A DNA stretch of 64,000 nucleotides, taken from Litoditis marina (taxonomy: Eukaryota; Nematoda; Chromadorea; Rhabditida; Rhabditidae). A program made the position numbers and the translations under genes. Below the pieces are notes generated by a model. It ran no database searches, was not told the origin of the DNA, and worked only from the letters and a program-made list of their open reading frames with translations. The first letter of the stretch is position 1. The number at the start of each line of letters is the position of its first letter. The DNA is taken from assembly GCA_964036275.1 (NCBI GenBank), contig OZ038434.1:35425279-35489278 (forward strand). Reading direction: 5' to 3'. Below are positions 34,217 through 43,835 of this stretch, in pieces.

Positions 34217-37200
34217 TTAGAAATACACGGGTGTTCGTAGATGGTTGTTTAGTGGGTGGTTGCTCAAGTCCATGGGTGGCCCGAAGAACTCGACGTCGCG
34301 GTCGGATTTCTGTTCCGCCACCACCTTGTCGTCATGGGAGGCTGAAAAATTTGTGACAAAACTGACGTATAGGAGGTGACCAAATTTTTGTCGTAGTTTG
34401 ATCTCGATACACATCATAACTTTCGAATTGCAAACGATAATAACGAGACCAGACTACGAACACAGCGATATTTCTTTGGAGCGAGTGAGGACTACATTCT
34501 GAAGGTACGGTATGGTGTTCATAACGGTCTCAAGACCCATTAATCGGTCTGTAGTAAACAAACGCTGTAATCAGTATCTCTTTCTCTCACAAGTGCTCTC
34601 GCTTTCTCTCTTCTATTCTCTCCCTCTCTATCTCTTTCTCTTAATATCTCTTTCCCCCTCTCTCTCTGGCTTTAGTTTTAGTGCGACAACGTCATCTGTT
34701 TCGCATCTTTAACAAACTCACGGAAAGGGATAATTTTCGGCTCGCTCAACTGCTCCGTAAGCCTGGCCACGTCGTGCTCAACGTCATCTAAAGTTACATA
34801 AGAGGATAAAGTTAATTTGATTGGTAATTTTTGTGGTGTTAACCAATGATTCCGGGGTTTTTACAGAAATAGCTAGACAACTCGGTGTTTTCCGGTCTTT
34901 CCAACACCGCGCATGCATTTGGAACAGAGCAAGTCGTGTCAGCTTTCTCGCTGAAGATAGATACATTACGGTAACTCACTCGGTTTCTGGATTCGTCAAC
35001 TAGAAACGAATTCGATAATCTACAAGAAGTAGAACAACTATGATTTTCACTTACTTTGTGAGGGTTTCGCTTCACCCTGTTCTCGGATGAACTGTTTCAG
35101 CGCTGTGTCGAACTCGTTGTTGGAATTGGCAAAACATGGCTCAGCCTGAAATATTTAATTCACACTCTACACTGTTAGTCAATTGCACAGTCACGTGAAA
35201 CATGTTAAACACAGCAGAACTCAGAAACGTGAAATGACAAAGAGTACAATTCCTTGTGAACTTTACATGAGTATTCAATCTACTTCTGGTATAGATGAGA
35301 TGTTCAAATTGTATCGGGGCATTTCTAGCTAAATACAAGTTCTATGCATAGCATTGCATAACAAAAACGGAGTATCAAAAACGTTATACAACGTTATCAC
35401 GTGGCATGTGTAACTGTTTAGTTTTATGTTGAGCTGGAACCATTAATAACATCATACCCTGTGGAAAGTTCATTGAGAACTTTAACGGCGGATATATGTG
35501 AGTAAATCTGAAAGTCATCCATGACTGAAAGTTGTAATAGATTATTTTCATTTTCATTATTTATATTCAGTCCCTTTCGCTCAAACCGGTTGAGCTTAGT
35601 TACTGTAGGAAGTGACATAAGAATGTGAACGACTATAACTGTACAGTTTTCAGCACGAGTCAACATAGGAGTGATAAGGACTATACCTGTACGGTTTCCG
35701 TGCAATCCGTACATATCCGGTCCCTTTCCCTCAGCCCGGTTGAGGCGTCGCACGAAGTCCATTCGCTCCAGTTCGACTCCACGGAGGGTTTTCCGTCCGG
35801 CAAATCTGGAATATCATCAAACAACTTATCGAGTTTTCTTCCGGTCTGCATCTATAGGTGAAAGGTTGCATGCATTCACAACCCTATATAAAAAGCTGTA
35901 ATTATTTTTTTCAGTGTTTAGTCAAAAACACATCAGAGTACATATGCTAGAGTATCCCTGCACCTTCATCCCATCCTGCGTCTCCTCAAACACTGTTTCT
36001 CTGCTCTTACATCCCGCCGGGATGTAAGAGACGAGAAATAGTGAAGCAGAGTGGGAGACGCAGGATAGACTGAAGGTGCTGGGATCTTCTAGCATACGTA
36101 CTCAGGAAGTACCACCTCAAATAAAGCTGACGTGGCGTGATGGCTCTACGTTTAATTCCAACTTAGAGTATAGTAACCACTGAAAACAGATGCATCTCAC
36201 CTTTTGATGGATTGAGAACTGTGACTGAAACAGCATCGTGACTTCCCAGAGAGGCCGAGTTGTCGAGAGACGGAACTGTAGTATAACGTTTACTCTACGT
36301 TTTCCTACAATCACGTAGAAACGTGTAAAAAATCTGAATTGTGTATTGTGCAATACAGGGAACAATTGCTATTATGTATATAAAACTAATTTCATAGTGA
36401 GTTTATTTTTACATTTCTCCGCAGAAATGCGGTGCCTAATTACTTTTCAGGTCGCTACAAAAGTTTCTGTCAATTGACTGAAAGCTCTCAAGTAGTTTTC
36501 AGTCAATTGACAGAAACTTTTGTAGCGACCTGAAGAGAGACTGTGCAGATCAGCGAGACGCAGATTGTTCTATAGACGGTCTCAGCTTTAATGACCAACA
36601 AGCTCTCGCATTTGGAGCTGGCCAATCGCTGAAAATTGGCACAACTCTTTCTGAGTGTAGCGACCTAGACAAACTATAAAAATCTCGTACCTTGCACCAA
36701 CTGAGCGATGGGCAGTGTTGCACATGGAGACAGCTCGATGTAGTCAACTTTGTACCTAAAAAAATGTGAGCAGTTCGTACAAAGTTTGGTGCGTTCTATA
36801 TGTAACCGGTTTTGTGGCAACCTATGTTTTGTGGTTACCTGTTTTTCTCACACAAAAGGTGATTATTACCGTTAGTTGGTACGGTGACCGAATTTACTGT
36901 AGGGTCGCCGAAATGAACTTCTTCGGAAGATTCTCTGAATTTGGCGATCTCCGAATAAGCTCGCGTCAGCTCTCACCTGAGTTCGGGAATGAAGTATTCT
37001 GGTCGTGAGTTTCTGGTGTGAATGTTCAAAATGCAGTTTTGGAGTGGAACCTCTAGGTAGTAAATTATCGAACGGCAGTGCAAGTCGCGGTCCTGAAAAC
37101 AGTATTTTTTTTCGCTGAATTGATTCTTCAAAACCAAACTACAAAGAAAAAAAATAAATTTTGTTCAGATACACTCGCTGATGCACTCTGCCGGACTGGT

Positions 37201-40200
37201 GAACGTTAAAATCTCAAAGGTCTTATGAATCTTATAAGCATGCTGGTTATTCGTTTTGTATGTAGTTTGATTTTGAAGAACAAAAACAAATCAAACTACA
37301 ATATTCGATGTGTTTGTAGTTGGATGTGTGTGTTTTCAAGACCAAACTACGACAAAGAGAAGACACAATTTCTCCTGATACACTCCCTGATGCACTCTGC
37401 CTGACTGGTGGGGGTCAAAGTCTCACCTTATCCCGCTTTGTATGTAGTTAGATGTGTTGGGTTTTAGTCGACATTCGGGGATAACGAGCATCGAGATAAA
37501 ACTACAACAAATATCCGATCACCTCTTCTCTAGCACGATTCTGACAGAAACGATTTTAAGTTTCTATGAGGGGGTGATCAAATCGCTATCATAGTTTGAT
37601 CTCTATACGCACCACTATTTACTAATTCCCATCGAAAACCAACATACATCCTACAAAGACCGACCTTCGCTCTAATGCATTCTCTGATGCACTCTGCCTG
37701 ACTTGTGGAGGTCAAAATTTCCGCCGCGTGACCCAAAAGCACGTGTTGAGGTACACGGCGAAACACATCGTCGCAAGATGTTGGGAGAATACGCTCTGTA
37801 AAAATGGTGAAAACAATATTACAGAAACAATCGAAGGAATGCGAAAAAATCAGTACAAGAAGTGAAGATGACTAAACTTTATTATATATCGTTGCTTCTC
37901 AGTCGGAACAGGATCGTAAACTATGGCGATCGAGACCAAACTACAACGAGAATGGTCACTGCCGTAAATAAAAAACCACGAAGAACTCTAAAGTTGGATT
38001 TTTTCTAAAAGTTCATGTAAATCACACTTGACTTGAGGTGTAGTGTTCGCTATTTGGAGAGCAAACCTATACACTGTTGCCCTTTGAGGTTATGTTTGGA
38101 GTTTAATTTCGTTAACTGTTTGTACAGGACTAGCATAAATGAGAAGAGTTCACCTGGAATACAAATCTTTTCCATGTAGATCACGTTGAAATCGGGTCGA
38201 TACTCCAAGTAACCGTTCGGGTTGAGAGAGTCGTGGAAGAGAGAGCATTGCAGAGAGAGACGGTCAAATGAGGCAGACCGACAGAGAAGGGGCAGACGGC
38301 TGGTGTCGGGGTACTGTAAGGAGAGGGTATGATGACGGTAGAGAGGTAGAGAAAGAGAGCGACAGAGGAGAGGCAGAGGCGCAGAGGGATAGTGTAAGGG
38401 AACTGTAAAGAGAGTATGGGGACAAGAAAGAAGTATAAAGTGAAAGAGAAGGAGAAAGATTAAGAGAGAGAGAGAGAGATAGAAGGGAAAAAAGAAAGAA
38501 AGAAGGAGAGATTTTTTTCTTTTCGCGAAATCAGCACTCACCGTGCTAGTGCGGCAGGCCTCAACACACTTTTCAGGTAGATCAACTTGAAATGAGACGG
38601 TTGGTTCGGAGTCGACCTGAAAATTTGGGAAACCAGTATTAAAACTAGGTGAAAAGTTCTTGAATATGAATTATAGTATCAATAATAATACTGATAATAA
38701 TGAATTTTTGCTGGTAGGGAAGAGTTGATTAATTACATGGCAAAAAGATTGATGAAACTTCGCTGATGCCTTTAATGTTTCGCACTTTGTTATCTTATGA
38801 GCGCTCGATGGTAGGTTCTCTTGCTCTTCTCAAGGTTTGACTCTTAGAAATTAGTTTCCCATATAGTCTTATATTATTATATAGTATATATTTTTCGTTG
38901 TTTTCGTGCTGTAAACGAAATACATTAAACATTACATTCTTCGGACAGTGTTTCTTTTTGTCTAACCTGAACTCCATCGATTATCTGTACTCTCGCTCGC
39001 TCCCCAACGGGACAGTCGGGAACCACTGGTAGGACCTAGAAATAGTCGATTTGGCGGGAGTGACCATAATTTAGTTGTAGTTTGATCTTGATTCACGCCT
39101 TATATCACGACTTCCCAAAAAAACAGGATCAAACTACAAACACAGCGGGATGGAACAACAACACCGTATAAGCTTGATTTGGGAAGAGTGAACCCTATAC
39201 CACTCATTTTCTGTCGTCTACCCAGTAGGGAACTTGAGAAGGGCAAACTGGAATTGTAGTTGTTCCTGTTTTTGCAATTTTTGGTGGAATGGTGTAGTGT
39301 TTTTTTTTTTGCAATTCGGTGGTGGAATGGTGTAGTGGTTTAGGCGCCACCCACCACTCGAAGGGTCACACGTTCGATCCCCATCACTGCCAAACCAAGG
39401 CATTCATCCCTTCGTGGGCGATAAATTGGTAGTAGAATATCTACGAAAGTTGAAGCCTCCCCTGGTGCTCCGTGGCTTGATGGGGATGGTAGGCCAAATC
39501 CAGTCTGCCTTACAGAGTTTCCCTCTGAGACTGTCCCTTCCAAGTTCCGTAAAGAACTTTGAAGAACAGGGGTAACTTTAACTTTAACTTTAACCCGGTA
39601 TGTTTCAGTTTTGATTGAAAACTTAGTCTGTGTTTGCATATCAAACTACAAACTACAGTTGCAGAATCTCACCTGGATAACGTTGTCGGCAAACGGGGTT
39701 TGTGGTCTTTTCTCTTTCTTGGTAGGTTTTTCAGGTTCAGGTTCAGAATCAGATGCAGGCTCAGATTTAGATATCGGGTAAGTGGGCAGGTGCTTCATGA
39801 GAGGTTCGCTATGACGAATATTTGTTTTGTCCTGAAACAAAACAAGAACAATAAATTACCTGTTTTATTTTCATTTCAATTTTCATGATAAACAGAGGTG
39901 CCCATCATTAGTTCAACCCATAAACCATTAAAGCTGTATTTCAAAATAAAGACTTTTCACGCCGTCGCTATTGGGAGAAGTGAGCTTTCATGGGCGCCAA
40001 ACCGAAAAGTTGGCATGAACCGACTATCTAACACAAACTATTATATACGTCTTCCATATGGAATATCATAGTCGTCGCCAACGGAAAGGCGGAAGGATAC
40101 TGTGTAAACTGATTGTCGCTGTGTACGGACATATGTCCTCGATTAGAAACCTTGACGAACTCGTACTCTCGTGGCGCATTGGTTAGCGCACAGCTACGAA

Positions 40201-42700
40201 TCTTTTGCTCACTGGTTCGATTCCGGTGAGAGACAAAACTGCATGAATTTGGCACCTCCTAATGGTATTCAATGCTCATATTTTAGTTCAATTTAACGCC
40301 CAATTCCCTGTTCAGGTACATCAGCCGACTAACTGTATTGGCATTCCATTCTTATCTCCTTCAACGAGACACTCACATCAAACTACAACTCTGTACTGAT
40401 CTAATCGAACAGGGATCAAACTTTAACCACTGAACCATTTTTCTGACCTCAGGCAAAAGACAGTCCAGACTGGGAATAAGGTGCACGACCCCCAACGCTC
40501 GGCGTAGCTCGGGAACACAGCTGAAAGTAATGACATCATAATAGAACGTGATCTCCTCTCAAGTCACCTCACCGCACTTAGTATTTGTTTCATCATTGAT
40601 GAAGACTTTCAGTTTGCTGCTGTTCGATGAACAGAATCGTTAACATTCGCTTTTTAGCTTTTTACTGTATGGCAAAACCAGCATTAGAGGTAAAATGTAA
40701 ACTTTTACGATTATACAACTCTAAAATCGTCGCCAACGGAAAGGCGGGAGGGTACTGTATATCTCATTTGCCCCTGTGTACGCATTCGATTCCAGAGCTT
40801 ACCCGTCTCTAATAGCGCCGTGGTTAGCCCCCCAGCTACGAACTTTTGATCGCAGGTTGGGTTCCGGCAAGAGACAGAAATTTATAAATTTGGCATTCAT
40901 TATTCATGTAGAAAGGTGCATGTATGTTCCAAGTTATTGTATTTGATGACATTGAGTGGAAAAAACTATACTAGTTAATACTTACTCTTTTTTATTCGCG
41001 GCCTGGCCCTGAGCAATACTTCGATAGAAGCGAAATGATCCGGGACGCTCTGAATATATGACAGTGTAAAAAGATCAAAGTCAAAAAAAATGCCTCAGAT
41101 TTAACCAGCATCGGGCAGAGTTTGCATTTTAAATTGTTCAGTACAATACGGAGCGCTGAGGTGTTGAAACCCAAAAGTTCTAGTTGGAAACATTCGAAAT
41201 AGCTCGGAAAACCTTATTTCAAACCTGATTATTCTGAAGACAGCAACAGTTGAACCCTGACTGTATTGAACACGGTATTTTCCCATAGTTAGGTATTACA
41301 CATAGTTGTTTTTTTCGTACACGCTATTTTCACGTATGTTATTATTCAATTTCCTAAAATTACTGTTTTTGCTGGAGTCTTCCATGCGCGAGGGTGTATT
41401 GTATACCTGACATATGTTCCGGTAGTAATCGTATTGAAAAACATTCCAAATCATGCGAAAAGTTTCCAAGTCGATGAAAGTGTAGATTTTCCTTAATTCA
41501 CCGTTTTTGCTGGAGTCTTCCATGGGCGAGGGTGTATTGTATATCTGACATATTTTTCGATAGTAATCGTATTGAGCCGATAAGCAGTCGGCTGGGCGGG
41601 ACAAACACCATTCCTGACAGCCGGCAAGGGAGGGTAGCGACCTGGAAGAAGCTGTGGTTGTAGTTTGTAGTTTGCTCACGAATCACGAGATAATTTACTA
41701 ATTTTCACCAAAAGCAACGGGCTCAAACTACACACAGTGGGACAAGGCAGCACTTGTAGTTTGCTCTAGAAATACATCTGAGTACGTATGCTAGAAGATC
41801 CCGGCACTTTCATCCCATCCTGCGTCTCCTCAAACATACGTGATTTCTCTGCTCTCACATCCCGCCGGGAAGAGAGAGACGAGAAATAGTGAGGCAGAGC
41901 GAGAGACGCAGGACGGGATGAAGGTACCGGGATCTACTAGCACGTAGTGTGGAATTTGAACCAAGTCTTCAACGTATAGGAAGCAAACTCCACACATGGA
42001 AGCGACAGAAGTGCGAAAATGACAGAACGACGAGGAATATTGTATAATTAAAAAAAATACATTAAGCGTGAGAATGCAAGCAGAACAGTTAGGGCACATA
42101 TATGGGCACATGAGAGCAAAATTGAATCCACAAATTGCTAGAAAACTAAAAAAACTCACTTTTTCTCAATATATTCGGCGCATTCAAAACGATAGCTCCG
42201 GAAAGCTTGGAAACACGTATCCAAGTCTATAATAGGTTACATTGTGATACGGGACAGTACAGAAATTGAACGGCCTATACATACAAACTAAAGATCGAGA
42301 TGAAAACATAGAACTTTCCTACCTGTTTAAAACGCAACATTCCACTCGGTTGTCTGATAGTGGATAGTTGATAAGTTTCACCATCATGTAATATAATCCT
42401 GTTCACTCCCACTGAGACTCCTACAGTATGATCAACTGACACCGTTCTGATAACGTGAACATCATCAGAACAATAAGTGTTTTTGCACTCGATTCTGATT
42501 TCATCTCACAGAGAGAAAAAATAAGTTTCAAGTTTACGCTAGAAAAAAACATCTGAGTGTGTACTGTGGGGGTCTCGCTGGGAACTATGTGAACTTGAAC
42601 ATTACGTTCGGGTAATTTCCAACTAATCAAATTTTCTTATTTTACCTGCAGTCTGTGCCAAAATTAGGATAGCGGAAGTCAGTATAGCAAATTGGTACAT
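34217..42700 (-). CDS. Secreted multi-PAN/Apple protein with thrombospondin type 1-like domain
   Basis: Seventeen exons: 42700-42646, 42226-42160, 41641-41502, 41049-40986, 40520-40448, 39831-39673, 39035-38967, 38616-38542, 38313-38154, 37795-37665, 37092-36977, 36755-36691, 36275-36201, 35805-35687, 35145-35055, 34787-34722 and 34341-34217; 549 codons. A signal peptide (MYQFAILTSAILILAQTA) is followed by PAN 1 with Cys at DTC, FEC, GCQEWC, ADC and KIC. A Glu/Pro/Lys linker (SDSEPEPEKPTKKEKR) comes next. PAN 2 has PDCPVGERARVQ, CVEAC and LQCSLFHD; PAN 3 has TSCDDVF, AECIREC, LHCRSIIYYLEV and NCIL. A TSP1-like motif follows (WSEWTSCDASTGLRERDR). The C-terminus is charged, without a membrane segment. 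No ZP domain is seen, unlike nompA or noah proteins. Likely an extracellular-matrix or cuticle-lumen protein. The acceptor at 35805 was chosen because the upstream one gives a stop. Confidence 0.78.
35935..36115. mobile_element. Foldback element, family C, copy 1
   Basis: A palindrome centred on CATCCCGCCGGGATG, with arms including CATCCTGCGTCTCC and outer ends GTACATATGCTAGA and its complement. The second copy is at 41762-41945. Confidence 0.8.
36448..36535. repeat. Near-perfect hairpin of about 36-bp arms
   Basis: Arms CAGGTCGCTACAAAAGTTTC.. and its exact complement, with a spacer of about 17 bp. No mismatch was seen in the arms. In a PAN gene intron. Confidence 0.85.
37166..37428 (-). repeat. 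Two echoes of PAN-gene exon 10
   Basis: Copies at 37166-37218 and 37378-37428 of the 3' end of exon 37795-37665. They read SPAECISECI and SQAECIREC on the coding strand against SQAECIRECIRAK. Both lie 3' of the exon. Confidence 0.8.
38358..38418 (-). repeat. Echo of PAN-gene exon 9 start and acceptor
   Basis: AGAGGCGCAGAGGGATAGTG followed by a CTGTAAAGAGAGTATG block parallels GGGGCAGACGGCTGGTGTCG..CTGTAAGGAGAGGGTATG at 38288-38330. It is purine-rich, so the similarity is weaker evidence than for other echoes. Confidence 0.5.
39290..39597 (+). mobile_element. tRNA-derived SINE
   Basis: The head has a Pol III A-box-like TGGTGTAGTGG and a B-box-like GTTCGATCCCC. A unique body of about 190 bp follows, with a tail of (TAACTT)n. 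A partial repeat of the head (GGTGGAATGGTGTAGTG) and a T run precede it at 39281-39310. It lies in a PAN-gene intron, opposite to the gene. Confidence 0.8.
40060..40262 (+). mobile_element. tRNA-Arg-like repeat, copy 1
   Basis: A repeat of about 200 bp whose 3' part resembles tRNA-Arg(ACG): GGCGCATTGGTTAGCGC (D-arm/A box), CTACGAA (anticodon loop) and GGTTCGATTCC (B box). The anticodon stem does not pair, so it is not a working tRNA. The paired copy is at 40727-40893. Confidence 0.65.
40727..40893 (+). mobile_element. tRNA-Arg-like repeat, copy 2
   Basis: Shares ATCGTCGCCAACGGAAAGGC, CAGCTACGAA and the GAGACA..AATTTGGCA end with 40060-40262, in the same orientation and more diverged. The copies lie either side of PAN-gene exon 5 (40520-40448). 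Confidence 0.65.
41364..41440 (-). repeat. Echo of PAN-gene exon 3
   Basis: Reads DYYRNICQVYNTPSRMEDSS on the coding strand against DYYRKICQIYNTPSPMEDSS in exon 41641-41502. It lies 3' of the exon; the donor is altered. Confidence 0.85.
41762..41945. mobile_element. Foldback element, family C, copy 2
   Basis: Same arms as 35935-36115: CATCCTGCGTCTCC and GGAGACGCAGGA-type ends around CATCCCGCCGGGA. Confidence 0.8.
42385..42607. mobile_element. Degenerate MITE related to 12388-12846
   Basis: The end containing CACTCCCACTGAGACTC faces an inverted GGGGGTCTCGCTGGGAAC, matching the ATTCCCACTGAGAC ends of the 459-bp MITE. First intron of the PAN gene. Confidence 0.55.
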
Positions 42701-43835
42701 GATGGTAGTAGCTATCTGGTTGATAGAAAGTGAGCCGGGGGCATATTAGGTCAAATAGGGTCCTATGGGGATTATCCGGCGGATTACGGTGGCCACTCAT
42801 TTCGGCTGTGATACGCGCCGGAAGGCAGATCGGCTGGCTGGATTACATAACTGGCGCGGCGGCTGGTACTGGATCACCCGATTATAGTGGCCTAGTGAAA
42901 GTAGGTAACGAGCAGGGGAATTGGGAATGAGGGGAGCGGGTCTTCTCTCAATCTATTTTCATCTCTCTATTTCTCTCGTTCTCTCTCTCTCTCTCTCTCT
43001 TTCTCTTTATACTAGCTCTAAAGTATCTTAGTAGTTTGGTAACCTGGGGTAAAAAGGTGACGGGCAGAGCGATTGAGAATGAGTAGGAGGATATAGGGAG
43101 AGTGATCAAATTATTTTTTTAGTTTGATCTCGATGTACACCATGTGTTACAAGTTTTGCCCGAAAAGCAACGGGATCAAACTACAAACACAGCGGGATAG
43201 GGATCACCCAATCAGTTGAGGGTAGTAAAATTGGGTAACGAGCAGTTGAGAATGAGGCTAGTAAAAAGTATGGTTTGGTCTTTCTGAAGCAACCATATTA
43301 TTCAACACCGAAAGTTCAATTATTGATAGGTTTGAATTTGAGGTTGGTGGTTACAAAACTCTCTTTTCTTCAAATACTACCGAAAAAGCATGGCACCCAG
43401 ATTTCTTCCACTTTTCACTCAGAAAAGTGAACTCGTTTGGCGAGACCTGGCAATCTGTGTAGTTCATTTTCTGTTCGAATCGCGTTTACGAGTTTGAACG
43501 TGCTGAACATGAATATGGTTGAGTGGAGAAAAACAGGTTAACCGGTTGATTTGAATACTATGAATTTCAAACTTGAACGTATAGTGATTGTTGCGTATAA
43601 CCCTGTTTTGATACTTAAATATAGTTTCTGAAAGTATCTGAATGGTTTGATTCTGAAAAGACTTAATTAATAAAGAATTTGCTTGCTGCTGTTTCGAAAT
43701 TTTCCGTCCGCGAGAGGTATTGAATGTACTCGACTTATGTTCCGGACCAACAAATGAACAAACAAACAAACTAGGTGACACGTTTATTGTATCACTCTTC
43801 TCATTCTCTTTTTCTTTATTTTTGCGAAGCGAACT
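42701..43835. other. Intergenic region 5' of the PAN gene
   Basis: Holds a (TC)n tract (about 42960-43010) and a complete foldback of the TTGTAGTTTGATC family at 43118-43193. No coding exon recognised. Confidence 0.6.

Noticed and set aside
40160..40235. A tRNA-Arg gene
   Set aside because: A and B boxes and the anticodon-loop sequence are present, but the anticodon stem does not pair and the acceptor stem is shifted; it belongs to a duplicated repeat.
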